Source: a virus
DNA: 29,262 nt
Virus record (IMG/VR): IMGVR_UViG_3300032053_007180
Span: 1-29,262 of that record
Strand: one strand, 5' to 3'
This document shows, one piece after another, positions 1 through 8,248 of the stretch. Position 1 is the first letter of the stretch. Each line of letters opens with the position of its first letter. A model generated the notes under the pieces. The model worked only from the letters and a program-made list of their open reading frames with translations, was not told where the DNA came from and searched no databases. Position numbers and translations under genes: made by a program.

Positions 1-1
1 T

Positions 2-275
2 TATTGTACCGCCTTAACCACTATCAGCCTGCCTGCACTCACCACGGCAGGACGAAGTTGTTTTGATTATTGTACCGCCTTAACCACTATCAGCCTACCT
101 GCACTTACTACGGCAGGAGATTATTGTTTTTATTATTGTACCACCTTAACCACTATCAGCCTACCATTACTTACTACGGCAGGAGATTATTGTTTTTATT
201 CTTGTACCGCCTTAACCACCATCAGCCTTCCTGTACTCGCAGTAGCCGACACTTCGCTTGGAGGGACATCAGGGG
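2..275 (+). repeat. 66-bp coding tandem repeat, block 1
   Basis: Four units with exact 66-bp spacing; the TTAACC/TTAACCAC phase points are at 14, 80, 146 and 212. Each unit encodes one 22-residue leucine-rich repeat. The array probably continues upstream of the window. Confidence 0.9.
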
Positions 276-1249
276 ATGATAATGTATTTCTTAGCATTAC
301 AGGACAGGTGATAAAACTTACAATACCATCTTATTTTATGACAAATAATGGTAGTGCCCCTGATGGAGATATACAATATTTAATAACAAACAACTTAGTG
401 GGGATAAATGGTTACTTGATGATGGAGTTTGATTTACTTGCTAATGCTTCGGGCATGATAGGTGGCGATGCTACTTTACTTGCTGACTGGAATTTAGCCT
501 TTGGTTCTCCTGTTAGTCCATTTACTTCCATTTATGTTTCAGGCAATAAAGTGTATTTGACAGGCGGAGCAAATATTGTTGTCCCTGATTCATTGTTCTC
601 AACTGATTGGGATGACTACGGACATTTAATTAGCATTGTAGATACAAATTGTATTATTGAAGCAGGATATAACTCGTTTGGTGATTATGATGTGGATAGT
701 AATGGAACGATACTTGAAACGGCTATATTACCTGCTTTAGTTACGGCAGGTGAAGGATGTTTTTATTATGGATATTACTTAACCACTATCAGCCTACCTG
801 CACTTACTACGGCAGGAAATTATTGTATTTATTATTGTGACGCCTTAACTACCATCAGCCTACCTGCACTTACTACGGCAGGAAATGCTTGTTTTCAGTC
901 TTGTACTGCCTTACCCACTATCAGCCTACCTGTACTCACTACGGCAGGAAATTATTGTTTTTATTATTGTGACGCCTTAACTACCATCAGCCTACCTGCA
1001 CTCACTACAGCAGGAAGTGGTTGTTTTCAGTCTTGTACTGCCTTAACCACTATCAGCCTACCTGCACTCGCAGCAGCAAACACTTCACTTGGAGGGACGT
1101 CAGGGGATGATGGTGTATTTAATCTCATTACAGGACAGACGATAACACTTACCGTACCTGTGTATTTCGAAACGAACAACGCAGGCGGTCCAGATGGGGA
1201 TATAGTTTATTTGGCAGCGAATAATAACGAAACGATTATATATGTTTAG
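2..1249 (+). CDS. BspA-type leucine-rich-repeat adhesin/tail-fibre protein, 5' end outside window
   Basis: The reading frame is open from base 2 without a stop, so the gene starts upstream and 415 C-terminal residues are visible. The ATG at 308 is only an internal methionine. The protein has two modules. Each holds 22-residue leucine-rich repeats of the pattern LTTISLPALTTAG..CF.YC.A (four copies, then about five), followed by a cap with SLGGTSGDD.VF, ITGQ.I.LT.P and PDGDI.YL..NN. The cap occurs at about residues 79-125 and again at the very C-terminus. A linker of about 110 residues separates the modules. This repeat belongs to the BspA/TpLRR class, common in surface-binding proteins of Bacteroidetes and their phages. 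Inference: a receptor-binding or fibre-tip protein. The repeat DNA is visibly richer in G+C than the flanks, which suggests transfer or recent expansion. Sure of the repeat class, less sure of the role. Confidence 0.75.
   Translation, partial: YCTALTTISLPALTTAGRSCFDYCTALTTISLPALTTAGDYCFYYCTTLTTISLPLLTTAGDYCFYSCTALTTISLPVLAVADTSLGGTSGDDNVFLSITGQVIKLTIPSYFMTNNGSAPDGDIQYLITNNLVGINGYLMMEFDLLANASGMIGGDATLLADWNLAFGSPVSPFTSIYVSGNKVYLTGGANIVVPDSLFSTDWDDYGHLISIVDTNCIIEAGYNSFGDYDVDSNGTILETAILPALVTAGEGCFYYGYYLTTISLPALTTAGNYCIYYCDALTTISLPALTTAGNACFQSCTALPTISLPVLTTAGNYCFYYCDALTTISLPALTTAGSGCFQSCTALTTISLPALAAANTSLGGTSGDDGVFNLITGQTITLTVPVYFETNNAGGPDGDIVYLAANNNETIIYV
740..1108 (+). repeat. 66-bp coding tandem repeat, block 2, with 132-bp higher-order period
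   Basis: Units are phased at 779, 845, 911, 977 and 1043, again exactly 66 bp apart. Alternate units share their ends: YYCDA at 845 and 977, QSCTA at 911 and 1043. A two-unit, 132-bp block therefore seems to have been duplicated recently. Confidence 0.88.
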
Positions 1250-1322
1250 ATTTGGTATAAATAATAAACTTTTATAAAATTGAAAAAATTAATGATGATT
1301 TTCATTATAAAATAATAAACCA

Positions 1323-1524
1323 ATGCAATATTTAACATATACAGATCCGGGATACAGGACTTTTTGTACGAAATGGCGCAAGGGATGGTAATTTTGTTAC
1401 TAATGTGGAAACTACCGTATATAATAATAACACACCTATTCCTTTAATAACAGATGCTAGTTTATGGTTAGCAGATGTTACTGGAGCAATGTGTTATTAT
1501 AATAATAACTCAAATAACGCATAA
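1323..1524 (+). pseudogene. Small tail-module protein, apparently frameshifted
   Basis: An ATG at 1323 opens MQYLTYTDPG and then runs into a stop (1389-1391). The next frame is open from 1336 to a stop at 1522-1524 and reads like real protein: DTGLFVRNGARDGNF, then VETTVYNNN, PIPLITDASLWLADVTG and an Asn-rich tail. It has no start codon of its own. Removing one G from the GGG at 1349-1351 joins the two halves into one protein of about 66 residues. The gene lies between the LRR protein and the BppU-like gene, so a small virion or fibre-associated role is plausible. Function not recognised. The break could be a real mutation, a +1 recoding event or a sequencing indel. Confidence 0.5.
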
Positions 1525-1530
1525 CATATA

Positions 1531-1538
1531 TATTTATA
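1531..1538 (+). promoter_or_regulatory. Late-type motif TATTTATA
   Basis: Exact octamer 4 nt before the ATG at 1543. It is the same element seen before several other structural genes in this window. If it acts as a -10 box, the transcript would start at or inside the start codon. Confidence 0.4.
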
Positions 1539-1542
1539 ACAT

Positions 1543-1911
1543 ATGGATTTTTATATAAGACAAGGGGCAACAGACCCAATATTAAAGATGAGATTGATTG
1601 ATGATGGTAAAAACGACAAATCATCATTCAATGATTTATTGGAAAATTCCGAAATAACATTTGAAATGTCGGATGTTAAAACAGGAACGCCTGTTATTTT
1701 GGGGGCAACAGCTTCATTAGCATTAAGAGTAAAAAAATATAATCAGACAACAGACGAATATTATATTGTATATAGATTTACTGAAGAACAAACAGCCGAA
1801 ATTGGTAAATTCGAAGGTAAGTTTACAATTCAATTTACAGATGGAGTAGGAAATAATACAACAAAACTAATTGTTCCTATCAGAGAAAAACTTTATATTC
1901 ATATTAATTAG
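1543..1911 (+). CDS. Small baseplate/fibre-associated protein, BppU N-terminal-like
   Basis: 122 residues. It opens DFYIRQGATDPILKMRLID, has a central stretch ending in ASLALRVKKY, then YIVYRF and G.F.GKFTIQFTDG, and closes with LIVPI. This resembles the N-terminal beta-sandwich domain of lactococcal BppU and related tail proteins, which attaches receptor-binding proteins to the baseplate. The resemblance is by pattern only. It lies just after the LRR adhesin, which fits a linker or adaptor in the host-recognition module. The stop codon overlaps that of the convergent polymerase gene by 4 bp. No Shine-Dalgarno is visible; a TATTTATA motif lies 4 nt before the ATG. It could instead be an unrelated small beta-protein. 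Confidence 0.6.
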   Translation: MDFYIRQGATDPILKMRLIDDGKNDKSSFNDLLENSEITFEMSDVKTGTPVILGATASLALRVKKYNQTTDEYYIVYRFTEEQTAEIGKFEGKFTIQFTDGVGNNTTKLIVPIREKLYIHIN

Positions 1912-4904
1912 ACATTGGTTGCGTGATAGGCCAAATCTCTACCATCATTAGAGATAATTTCATCCTCTTCAATAATTTTACTGGCTTCGGCTTCTAAATG
2001 AACAACTTTTTTATTATGCTCAACCCAATATTGATCAACTAGAGATAAACTATCTTCTACATACATAAAATATGGGTCTTTCTCCACACGATTCCAAAAT
2101 ATCACTTCTCCATCGGATAATGTCATAACTTCTTCTATATCATCCTGTCCTTTTTTAACAATTATTTTCTTTTTTGGTACAACTGGTTTATTACTATATT
2201 CTTGTACTTTTTTAATTGTTCTTTTCTCTTTCGGAATTAATGGATGGCCACTATCAAGTTCACATTGTAATGTGGTGAAATATTGTCTATTTTCGGGATT
2301 TTCAACTAAAATATCGTTTCTAATTTCAGGTTTAAACACTACAAGTAGTGGTTCGATTCGTTTATTAAAATTGGTAATGTATTTCTCGATATTATATTCG
2401 CCTGTCATATTTGGGTTATTTAGAATATCGTTCTCTGAAATTCGATAACATTTTATTTCAATATGAAATTTCTTTGGGGGAAGTTTTCCGTTATGAGAAT
2501 CCTGATATTCAACTAATTCTTTTCTCGTATATTTTCTATCATAACTTGAAACTTTTTGAACATCACCGTCGGATTCTTTTGTACCATTGTTAATGTAATA
2601 TATTGTTTCTCCAAGTGATGCTGGATATTCATCTTGCAAAATAAGTTCCATATGTGCTTGTCTGGCCATAAGAGATCCGGATTTTGTGGTTTTTTTAATA
2701 TATTTTTTATAATCATCAATACTTTGTTTAACGCGAGCTTTATTTGCTATTTTTACTAACGGAATTTGATGATTATATAGTTTTTCAATATAAGAATAAT
2801 ATAAGTTGATAAAAGATAAGCCATCGCCATCTAATAGATATTTAAATCCTTCATCTAAGAATTCGACTATATATTGTTGTAATTTTTTGGATTTAAGGGT
2901 GTTTCCTACTACTTTTATTTTTATTTTACCGTTTTTTTCCATCTTCAATATGTAGTTCTTTTTAGATACATTAATCATTGATAAGGCGGTATAGTCAATA
3001 TCCAAACCCATCTCATTTCTCATGAATATGTCATTAAATTCCGCTGTATCAGCATAGATGCTAGTATATTCTTTACCCTTTTCAACCAGTTCGTTATTTC
3101 CCTTACCGATATAAATATGATCATCAATATCGTAAGGCGTTGAGAAACAGACGCCATCGGTGTCCATCGTGAGAGGAACATATCCTTTTTTTGAATAAAA
3201 CATAATCATCATACGAAGAAATTGCCTTCCAATACAGGTTGTCATTTCGCCTAAATTCATGTCGCCCCAATGAAAAACTTTAGGCGCCGATAATGAACCA
3301 AAATAAGCGTTAATGAATATTTTAAGAGGTAATTGTTTTCTATCGTACATTTCGGATAAAACAAGATTTATTTTTTCATTGTCCTCTTTAAGTCTTTTAT
3401 ATTTAATACGAATATTACGAAAATATTTTAACATTGCTTTTTGAGCGCCCAATACGTCGCAAGCGGGAAATATATCATATACGAGGTCAATAGATGGGTA
3501 AAGAGATGCGAAGTCGAATTTTACTATGTCTTTTGAATATCCGACACGTAATAATCGAGATAATCCACCAACAAAATCTCTTTTTTCGTCTTTTTCGGGA
3601 ATTGCGAGATTATTTTGATATGACCATGCACACATAATTAGTTTCCACAATGTTGCTGTACCCATTGTTGCAATTCTTTCATATGTGGTTGGAATTAATT
3701 TTGAAAGTAAAAATGTTGATTGACTAAATGAATCATCTACGATCATTGTTTCATATAGGTCATCATCAAGATATTGCTCTATTACTTTTCTTCCTGGCCA
3801 TATTTCATATTTTCCTGGATATTTTTCTAAAAGGCCATTAGTTCCCGGATCGCCAATTTTTCGAAACCCGCCTGATTTAGGATTTACATAAAAACTTTCG
3901 TTTTCTAAATAAATTTTGGAAATATATGCGGGATCAACATAAACTCGATTTGGCTTCTCTTTTTCCAGATATTTTGTTATATATTTTAATCCCCAACTTT
4001 TAATTTCGGAATTGATGGCCTGAGCTCTACGAACTGGATGTGAAGTATCCATAACATTAAATCCCCATAGAAGATATTGATTATATGGTTCAATTTCATT
4101 GGCTAATTTTAAAATCCCTTCTTTTACTTTAATACCTTCAGTTGATAATATTTGGGTTATTCGTTGAATATCAACTTTTAAAATTTCGGCTCTTTTAAGA
4201 ATGAATGGAAAGTCAAAAGATGCAGAATTGTGTCCAGCTATAATGGTTGGATTTAATTCTCTAATTATATTAAAAAATTCTTCAATACATCTTTTTTCTC
4301 CATTTTCACCTGTTGCATCGAAAAGTTTTTTATATCCATGATTAGTTTTAACACCAATTAATATTATTTTATCTGTTTCTGGATTTAATCCTGTAGTTTC
4401 GATGTCAAACATAAGTCTATAGACATCAGAATAATCTTCGATACCTTTAAATAATCTTTTCTTTTTTTGTACTAGATATTGCTCTGATACCGATAATATC
4501 TGAAAATATTTTTTATATTTTTCTCCCCACGGATCAATCCCGCCTTGTTTAAAAAAATTAATAAGGCTTGTATATCCTTTATATGATTTTACAATAAATC
4601 TAAGTCCAGCTTCAAGTCTTATATCATCATAGGTTTTTAATGGCTCAATTGTGATACTATGTTCGGCCATTTTTTGTTTTTGAGTGGCTTTACTCCTCTT
4701 ATAAAAATCAAGACCTGTTAAATCTCCTACCCATAAAAATGGAACAAATGTATCCTGTTTAACAATTTTACCTTTTTTGGGGTCTTGTATTATTTTAAAG
4801 ATTGTGTTGGTTCTGTAATCATATTCGATGCCAACAATATATTCTTCGGGATCTTCTCCATTAAGAAAGCTTCCGATAGCTTCCTGTGAAATAACTTCAT
4901 TCAT
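1908..4904 (-). CDS. Family B DNA polymerase (T4 gp43-like)
   Basis: 998 residues; replicates the phage genome with 3'-5' proofreading. Exonuclease motifs: Exo I FDIETTGL (D167, E169), Exo II AGHNSASFDFP (N226, D231), and an Exo III candidate YLDDD (Y378, D382). Polymerase motifs: A DFASLYPS (D464), B K528-x3-NAYFG, C MDTDG (D581, D583), then KKNYILK. All catalytic residues expected for family B are present. It is about 100 residues longer than T4 gp43, with a Lys-rich stretch near residues 900-920 and an acidic C-terminal region. It is transcribed against the flanking late genes and has its own upstream -7 box and a leader palindrome, so it is probably an early gene. The 3' end overlaps the convergent gene by 4 bp. 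Confidence 0.96.
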   Translation of the reverse strand: MNEVISQEAIGSFLNGEDPEEYIVGIEYDYRTNTIFKIIQDPKKGKIVKQDTFVPFLWVGDLTGLDFYKRSKATQKQKMAEHSITIEPLKTYDDIRLEAGLRFIVKSYKGYTSLINFFKQGGIDPWGEKYKKYFQILSVSEQYLVQKKKRLFKGIEDYSDVYRLMFDIETTGLNPETDKIILIGVKTNHGYKKLFDATGENGEKRCIEEFFNIIRELNPTIIAGHNSASFDFPFILKRAEILKVDIQRITQILSTEGIKVKEGILKLANEIEPYNQYLLWGFNVMDTSHPVRRAQAINSEIKSWGLKYITKYLEKEKPNRVYVDPAYISKIYLENESFYVNPKSGGFRKIGDPGTNGLLEKYPGKYEIWPGRKVIEQYLDDDLYETMIVDDSFSQSTFLLSKLIPTTYERIATMGTATLWKLIMCAWSYQNNLAIPEKDEKRDFVGGLSRLLRVGYSKDIVKFDFASLYPSIDLVYDIFPACDVLGAQKAMLKYFRNIRIKYKRLKEDNEKINLVLSEMYDRKQLPLKIFINAYFGSLSAPKVFHWGDMNLGEMTTCIGRQFLRMMIMFYSKKGYVPLTMDTDGVCFSTPYDIDDHIYIGKGNNELVEKGKEYTSIYADTAEFNDIFMRNEMGLDIDYTALSMINVSKKNYILKMEKNGKIKIKVVGNTLKSKKLQQYIVEFLDEGFKYLLDGDGLSFINLYYSYIEKLYNHQIPLVKIANKARVKQSIDDYKKYIKKTTKSGSLMARQAHMELILQDEYPASLGETIYYINNGTKESDGDVQKVSSYDRKYTRKELVEYQDSHNGKLPPKKFHIEIKCYRISENDILNNPNMTGEYNIEKYITNFNKRIEPLLVVFKPEIRNDILVENPENRQYFTTLQCELDSGHPLIPKEKRTIKKVQEYSNKPVVPKKKIIVKKGQDDIEEVMTLSDGEVIFWNRVEKDPYFMYVEDSLSLVDQYWVEHNKKVVHLEAEASKIIEEDEIISNDGRDLAYHATNV

Positions 4905-4933
4905 GTTTATATTCTTTAATTTGACACATTAAT

Positions 4934-4950
4934 TTACGGATCTTCCGTAA
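4934..4950 (-). promoter_or_regulatory. 17-bp palindrome in DNA polymerase leader
   Basis: On the coding strand it reads TTACGGA-AGA-TCCGTAA, a perfect 7-bp inverted repeat with a 3-nt centre. It starts 29 nt before the polymerase ATG and lies just downstream of the -7 box, hence inside the mRNA leader. It could be an RNA hairpin operator, since T4 gp43 represses its own translation through a leader hairpin. It could equally be a DNA operator for a dimeric repressor. Confidence 0.5.
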
Positions 4951-4965
4951 TTTGTCTTAATGCCA

Positions 4966-4973
4966 CAAATATA
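4966..4973 (-). promoter_or_regulatory. Bacteroidetes-type -7 box for DNA polymerase
   Basis: On the minus strand it reads TATATTTG, matching the TAnnTTTG -7 consensus of Bacteroidetes housekeeping promoters. The upstream sequence is T-rich but has no clear TTTG at -33. The predicted start lies near 4958, giving a leader of about 50 nt. Confidence 0.45.
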
Positions 4974-5003
4974 AACAAAAAAATTGAAATTAAAAAATAT
5001 TTT

Positions 5004-6119
5004 TTAAATTACTTGAATCGGATAAACCATTGCTCTGTATTTGAGACTCTTATTTAAAGATTCGGCTTCGTTTGCCGTTCTCTCAAGCATTTTATCTGGA
5101 CGAAGTCTTTCTAATCTGGCTAATAATTCTTCAATCATTTTTAATTTTTCATCTTTTGCCTCAGTAAGTAAACTTAGATAATCTAATTTAATTTGACTAT
5201 CTGGAACTTGTAAGTCGCCTGAAAATTTACCCCAAATTCTCGCCAGAGCTTCTTTACAATAAGCAATAAAATATTTTCTTACCCAATTTCGAGCTGGTCC
5301 ATTTAAAGCGTTCCAAGTAAGAATTTCTGTATCTACATCTGATGGTAGTTTAACAATATCTTTATTTTGATCTAGACAATCATCATGACTAACTGTATCA
5401 TAATACCAATACCAAACAGCATAATTGTTACTTCTTATGGATCCAAAATCAAATCTTCCGCCTGGCGTGTTATATAAATGAACCAATTTTTCGCCAGTCT
5501 CAAGTGCTGTAATTCTATATGTTAATTCTCCACCAATCAATCTGTTTTTTATATTTCTGTCTTGCATCCTTAATAAAAGGTCGTATGCTGGTAACATAAA
5601 ATATGAACCTGATACCCCAACCTGAGCAAATCCGCCAACACCACCAAATCCAACACCACCAAGTCCGCCAAAACCACCTAAAAATGGATCAATGATTGAA
5701 TCGGTTAATTCTGCTCTTGTAAACCACAATAGTTCATTTATTTCACGACCAGCGGGAATCACATATGTTTGTTGTCCTGAAACTAATTGAAAACTATCTT
5801 TTTTTAATACATAATCACCGCCGGCTTGTAGTCCAACAATTTTAGAATATGCATATGTGTATTGTGTTTGATAGCTTAAGCTCCTTGTTGTAAACGCTCT
5901 TGTTAAAGATTGTGTATCAATATCAAGTCCTGCTAATGTTGGCCATTGTGATTCTATTAACCAATCGTTTACATATTGTTCATATTCGGATATTGACAAC
6001 TCCAAAAGTGAATCCATTTGTTCTTCTGTAATCTCAACTCCACGAACAGGCATTCCTAAAAGATGAAGAACTTGGGTAAAAAGTTTTTCGCGATCGGTTG
6101 AACTAATAACTGTTGCCAT
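5004..6119 (-). CDS. Neck protein, T4 gp13-like head-tail connector
   Basis: 371 residues from the ATG at 6119 (MATVISSTDREK). An in-frame ATG at 6176 is less likely because it would include the promoter-like region. The N-terminal pattern (LLGMPVRGVEITEEQMDSLL, then Y.QYVNDW) and the C-terminal part (residues 265-340: YFIAYCKEALARIWGKFSG, then P.SQI..DYL.LL.EA..E) match the layout of T4/cyanophage gp13 neck proteins, which close the filled head and join it to the tail. An unusual glycine-rich segment occupies residues 148-164. The gene is on the minus strand, opposite the other neck genes. A TATTTATA motif lies 14 nt before the start, which fits late expression. The assignment is by pattern and position, without alignment. 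Confidence 0.65.
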   Translation of the reverse strand: MATVISSTDREKLFTQVLHLLGMPVRGVEITEEQMDSLLELSISEYEQYVNDWLIESQWPTLAGLDIDTQSLTRAFTTRSLSYQTQYTYAYSKIVGLQAGGDYVLKKDSFQLVSGQQTYVIPAGREINELLWFTRAELTDSIIDPFLGGFGGLGGVGFGGVGGFAQVGVSGSYFMLPAYDLLLRMQDRNIKNRLIGGELTYRITALETGEKLVHLYNTPGGRFDFGSIRSNNYAVWYWYYDTVSHDDCLDQNKDIVKLPSDVDTEILTWNALNGPARNWVRKYFIAYCKEALARIWGKFSGDLQVPDSQIKLDYLSLLTEAKDEKLKMIEELLARLERLRPDKMLERTANEAESLNKSLKYRAMVYPIQVI

Positions 6120-6121
6120 AA

Positions 6122-6153
6122 TTTGACTTTTTCTATAAATATTTGTATATTTG
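6122..6153 (+). promoter_or_regulatory. Bacteroidetes-type early promoter for the gene at 6189
   Basis: TTTG at 6122-6125 and TATATTTG at 6146-6153 are 20 nt apart, matching the TTTG/TAnnTTTG arrangement of Bacteroidetes housekeeping promoters. Predicted start is near 6160, about 29 nt before the ATG. Confidence 0.6.
6134..6141 (-). promoter_or_regulatory. Late-type motif TATTTATA for the gp13-like gene
   Basis: Minus-strand TATTTATA, 14 nt before the ATG at 6119. It lies inside the spacer of the plus-strand promoter at 6122-6153. Confidence 0.45.
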
Positions 6154-6188
6154 ATATAATAACAAAACAAACTCAAATATCTAATAAT

Positions 6189-6425
6189 ATGACAAAAAAT
6201 GTAATTGATGAGATAACTGACCTTCTGCTTGAATTAAATCGATATTGTTTCGAAAAACATATTGATCTTGAAATTGAAAATGTAACAGATGATAGAAAAA
6301 GTACTATAAAAAAAACAAAAAAAGATGGAAAGCTTCATGTTAAAATAGTGGTTGGTAAATATGAGGACAATGTTTTTATGAATCGTCTTGCAAAATTTTT
6401 AATGAGACTTAAAACAACTCCTTGA
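6189..6425 (+). CDS. Small protein of unknown function
   Basis: 78 residues, starting at the ATG at 6189 (MTKNVIDEITDLLLELNRYCF). An in-frame ATG at 6123 lies upstream of the -7 box and is rejected. An N-terminal amphipathic helix is followed by charged strands (LEIENV, KLHVKIVV) and a basic C-terminal helix (NRLAKFLMRL). No known family is recognised. A good host-type promoter sits directly upstream, so it is probably an early gene. The 3' end overlaps the convergent helicase gene by 17 bp. The small size, charge and promoter would suit a regulator or host-takeover protein, but that is a guess. Confidence 0.7.
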   Translation: MTKNVIDEITDLLLELNRYCFEKHIDLEIENVTDDRKSTIKKTKKDGKLHVKIVVGKYEDNVFMNRLAKFLMRLKTTP

Positions 6426-8202
6426 GTAATTCTTTACCAAACCCTTCTGAATATTCTCCATCTCCTATTGCTTGGTCTATAATATCTTTTTTCCTTTGTA
6501 AAATATTGTAAATAATCTGCTCAATAGTATTTTCAAATATTGGGTAGTATACAAGTACGTCTTTTTGCCGACCTTGTCGATATGCCCGATCTTCAGCTTG
6601 ATTATGATGCGAAGGAACAAATGATAAATCATTCATTATTACAACATCTGCAGCTGTTAAATTTATACCGATTCCAGCAGCAATAATATTCCCAATTAAT
6701 ATTTTTATCTTGGGATCGTTTTGAAATTTCTCTTTTGCTTCTTCTCTTTTTGTCTGATTCATTCTACCGTCATAAATTACTGAATTTTTTGGGTATTTTT
6801 CATGTAACATATCCAATGGCATCGTAAAATTAGTGAAAACAATAACTTTTTTGTCTAATTCGAAACATTTATCAATTAATTCACAGGTATATGGTATTTT
6901 TTCAAATGCAAGAACCTGTCTGACTTTCATAAGACGGCCCAAAACTGCAACAACATTTTCGGGATCTGGTTCTTCTTCCTGAGTATTAATATTAAGAGTT
7001 GTTCGATGTTTATTTTCTTCAGTAATTCTCATAAAATCTTCCAGCTCTTCATTATAATACGTACTCTTTAATTCAAGATATATTGGTGAGATTGTTTTTT
7101 CAGGTAATCCAGGTATTTCTGATTTTAGTCTTCTCAACATTACACTTTTGGTTCTTTCTCTTAATTCATCTAAATTACTATGTCCACTTGTATTCCATAT
7201 TGTTCTACCATTGACTTTCATTCTAAATCCTTTACAATATCTTTTGACATAGTGTTGCCAATTCAATGCTACTGGTGAATCAACTAATTTTAAGAGGTTA
7301 TAATAGTTAATTGGCCTGTTAGTCATCGGCGTACCTGTTAATAACCAGACTTTTGGCATTGTTAAAAGAATATCTCCTAACAATTTTGATCTGATACTTG
7401 AATTGTTGCTCAAATAATGAGCCTCATCTATTATTGCCAGGTCGAATTTTTCATTAACTATTAATTTATAGTCATCGCTATCTTCTGATTTCTCTGTTGT
7501 GTGATAATTTTTAAGAATGTCATAATTTATAATATAAAAATCAAATGTTGACCCCCATTTCCGACCCTCTACTATCAAAATTGGTCGATCTGTATAGTTC
7601 TTTATCTCTTTTTTCCAATTAATTTTGACACTTGCGGGACAAACTATCAAAACCTTCTTAGCGTTTGACTCTAAAGCCGCAATAATGGCCGAAGTGGTTT
7701 TCCCGACCCCCATGTCGTCCGCTAAAATGAATCGATCATTAGCTAAAAGTTTCTCGATTGCAAGCGGTTGCCATGGTTTTGGGGGTCGATGACTATATTT
7801 TGAATAATCAATAACACGATTTAACTTTTTTTCGGGTTGTAACACTGCTCCTTTTGGTAACCATATCCCGTGGTTCTGTTCTGTATCAAAAATTTTACCC
7901 CAAATATGAAAAGCTTTGTCTGATTCACATAATAATTTCTCACACCATATTTTTTCAACTGGTTTTGGTAATAATTTTTCTTCTTGTATCTTTTCTCCAA
8001 ACGACGCAACAATGTCAATGTATTTTCTGGCAACTTTTGGCGTTGTTTGATAATATTTCAATACATAATCAGCTTGAGGTCTTGTTAATTTAAAACTTTT
8101 ATTATTAATAAATTTCATTTTCCATTCTATTAACTGATTATTGGCTCCATCATATGTCAATAGAATGTTTCTCGCCTCAATTTCAGGTATCTTTGTCTCC
8201 AT
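6409..8202 (-). CDS. SNF2-family DNA helicase/translocase
   Basis: 597 residues. The helicase core has motif I DDMGVGKTTS (162-171), Ia IVCPASVKINW (186-196), II DEAH (259-262), III LLTGTPM (287-293), a C-terminal RecA domain with KVIVFTNF, and motif VI QAEDRAYRQGR (535-545). This is the SNF2 class, closest in style to SMARCAL1-like annealing or fork-remodelling enzymes. The roughly 140-residue N-terminal region has no domain I recognise. In T4 the comparable role of remodelling forks and recombination intermediates is played by UvsW, which belongs to a different SF2 branch. It lies among neck genes but on the opposite strand, like the polymerase, which suggests separate early or middle expression. 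The start has no clear ribosome site, typical of this window. Confidence 0.93.
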   Translation of the reverse strand: METKIPEIEARNILLTYDGANNQLIEWKMKFINNKSFKLTRPQADYVLKYYQTTPKVARKYIDIVASFGEKIQEEKLLPKPVEKIWCEKLLCESDKAFHIWGKIFDTEQNHGIWLPKGAVLQPEKKLNRVIDYSKYSHRPPKPWQPLAIEKLLANDRFILADDMGVGKTTSAIIAALESNAKKVLIVCPASVKINWKKEIKNYTDRPILIVEGRKWGSTFDFYIINYDILKNYHTTEKSEDSDDYKLIVNEKFDLAIIDEAHYLSNNSSIRSKLLGDILLTMPKVWLLTGTPMTNRPINYYNLLKLVDSPVALNWQHYVKRYCKGFRMKVNGRTIWNTSGHSNLDELRERTKSVMLRRLKSEIPGLPEKTISPIYLELKSTYYNEELEDFMRITEENKHRTTLNINTQEEEPDPENVVAVLGRLMKVRQVLAFEKIPYTCELIDKCFELDKKVIVFTNFTMPLDMLHEKYPKNSVIYDGRMNQTKREEAKEKFQNDPKIKILIGNIIAAGIGINLTAADVVIMNDLSFVPSHHNQAEDRAYRQGRQKDVLVYYPIFENTIEQIIYNILQRKKDIIDQAIGDGEYSEGFGKELLKELF

Positions 8203-8248
8203 ATTTAAATTATAGTATAATATACATAATTAGATTAAAATATTAAAG

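Noticed and set aside
70-279. 69-codon reading frame on the plus strand inside the first repeat block
   Set aside because: It is a shifted frame of the LRR gene, produced by the repetitive DNA.
2-1108. CRISPR array or non-coding satellite, because of regular 66-bp repeats
   Set aside because: There are no unique spacers; the repeats are in one continuous reading frame and encode leucine-rich repeats.
1256-1263. T4-type late box TATAAATA on the plus strand before the small frameshifted gene
   Set aside because: A single occurrence in this orientation, 59 nt before the ATG in A+T-rich DNA; may be chance.
1908-4904. Intein or split in the DNA polymerase, given its extra length
   Set aside because: Motifs A, B and C and the exonuclease motifs are uninterrupted with normal spacing; no intein splice motifs are seen.
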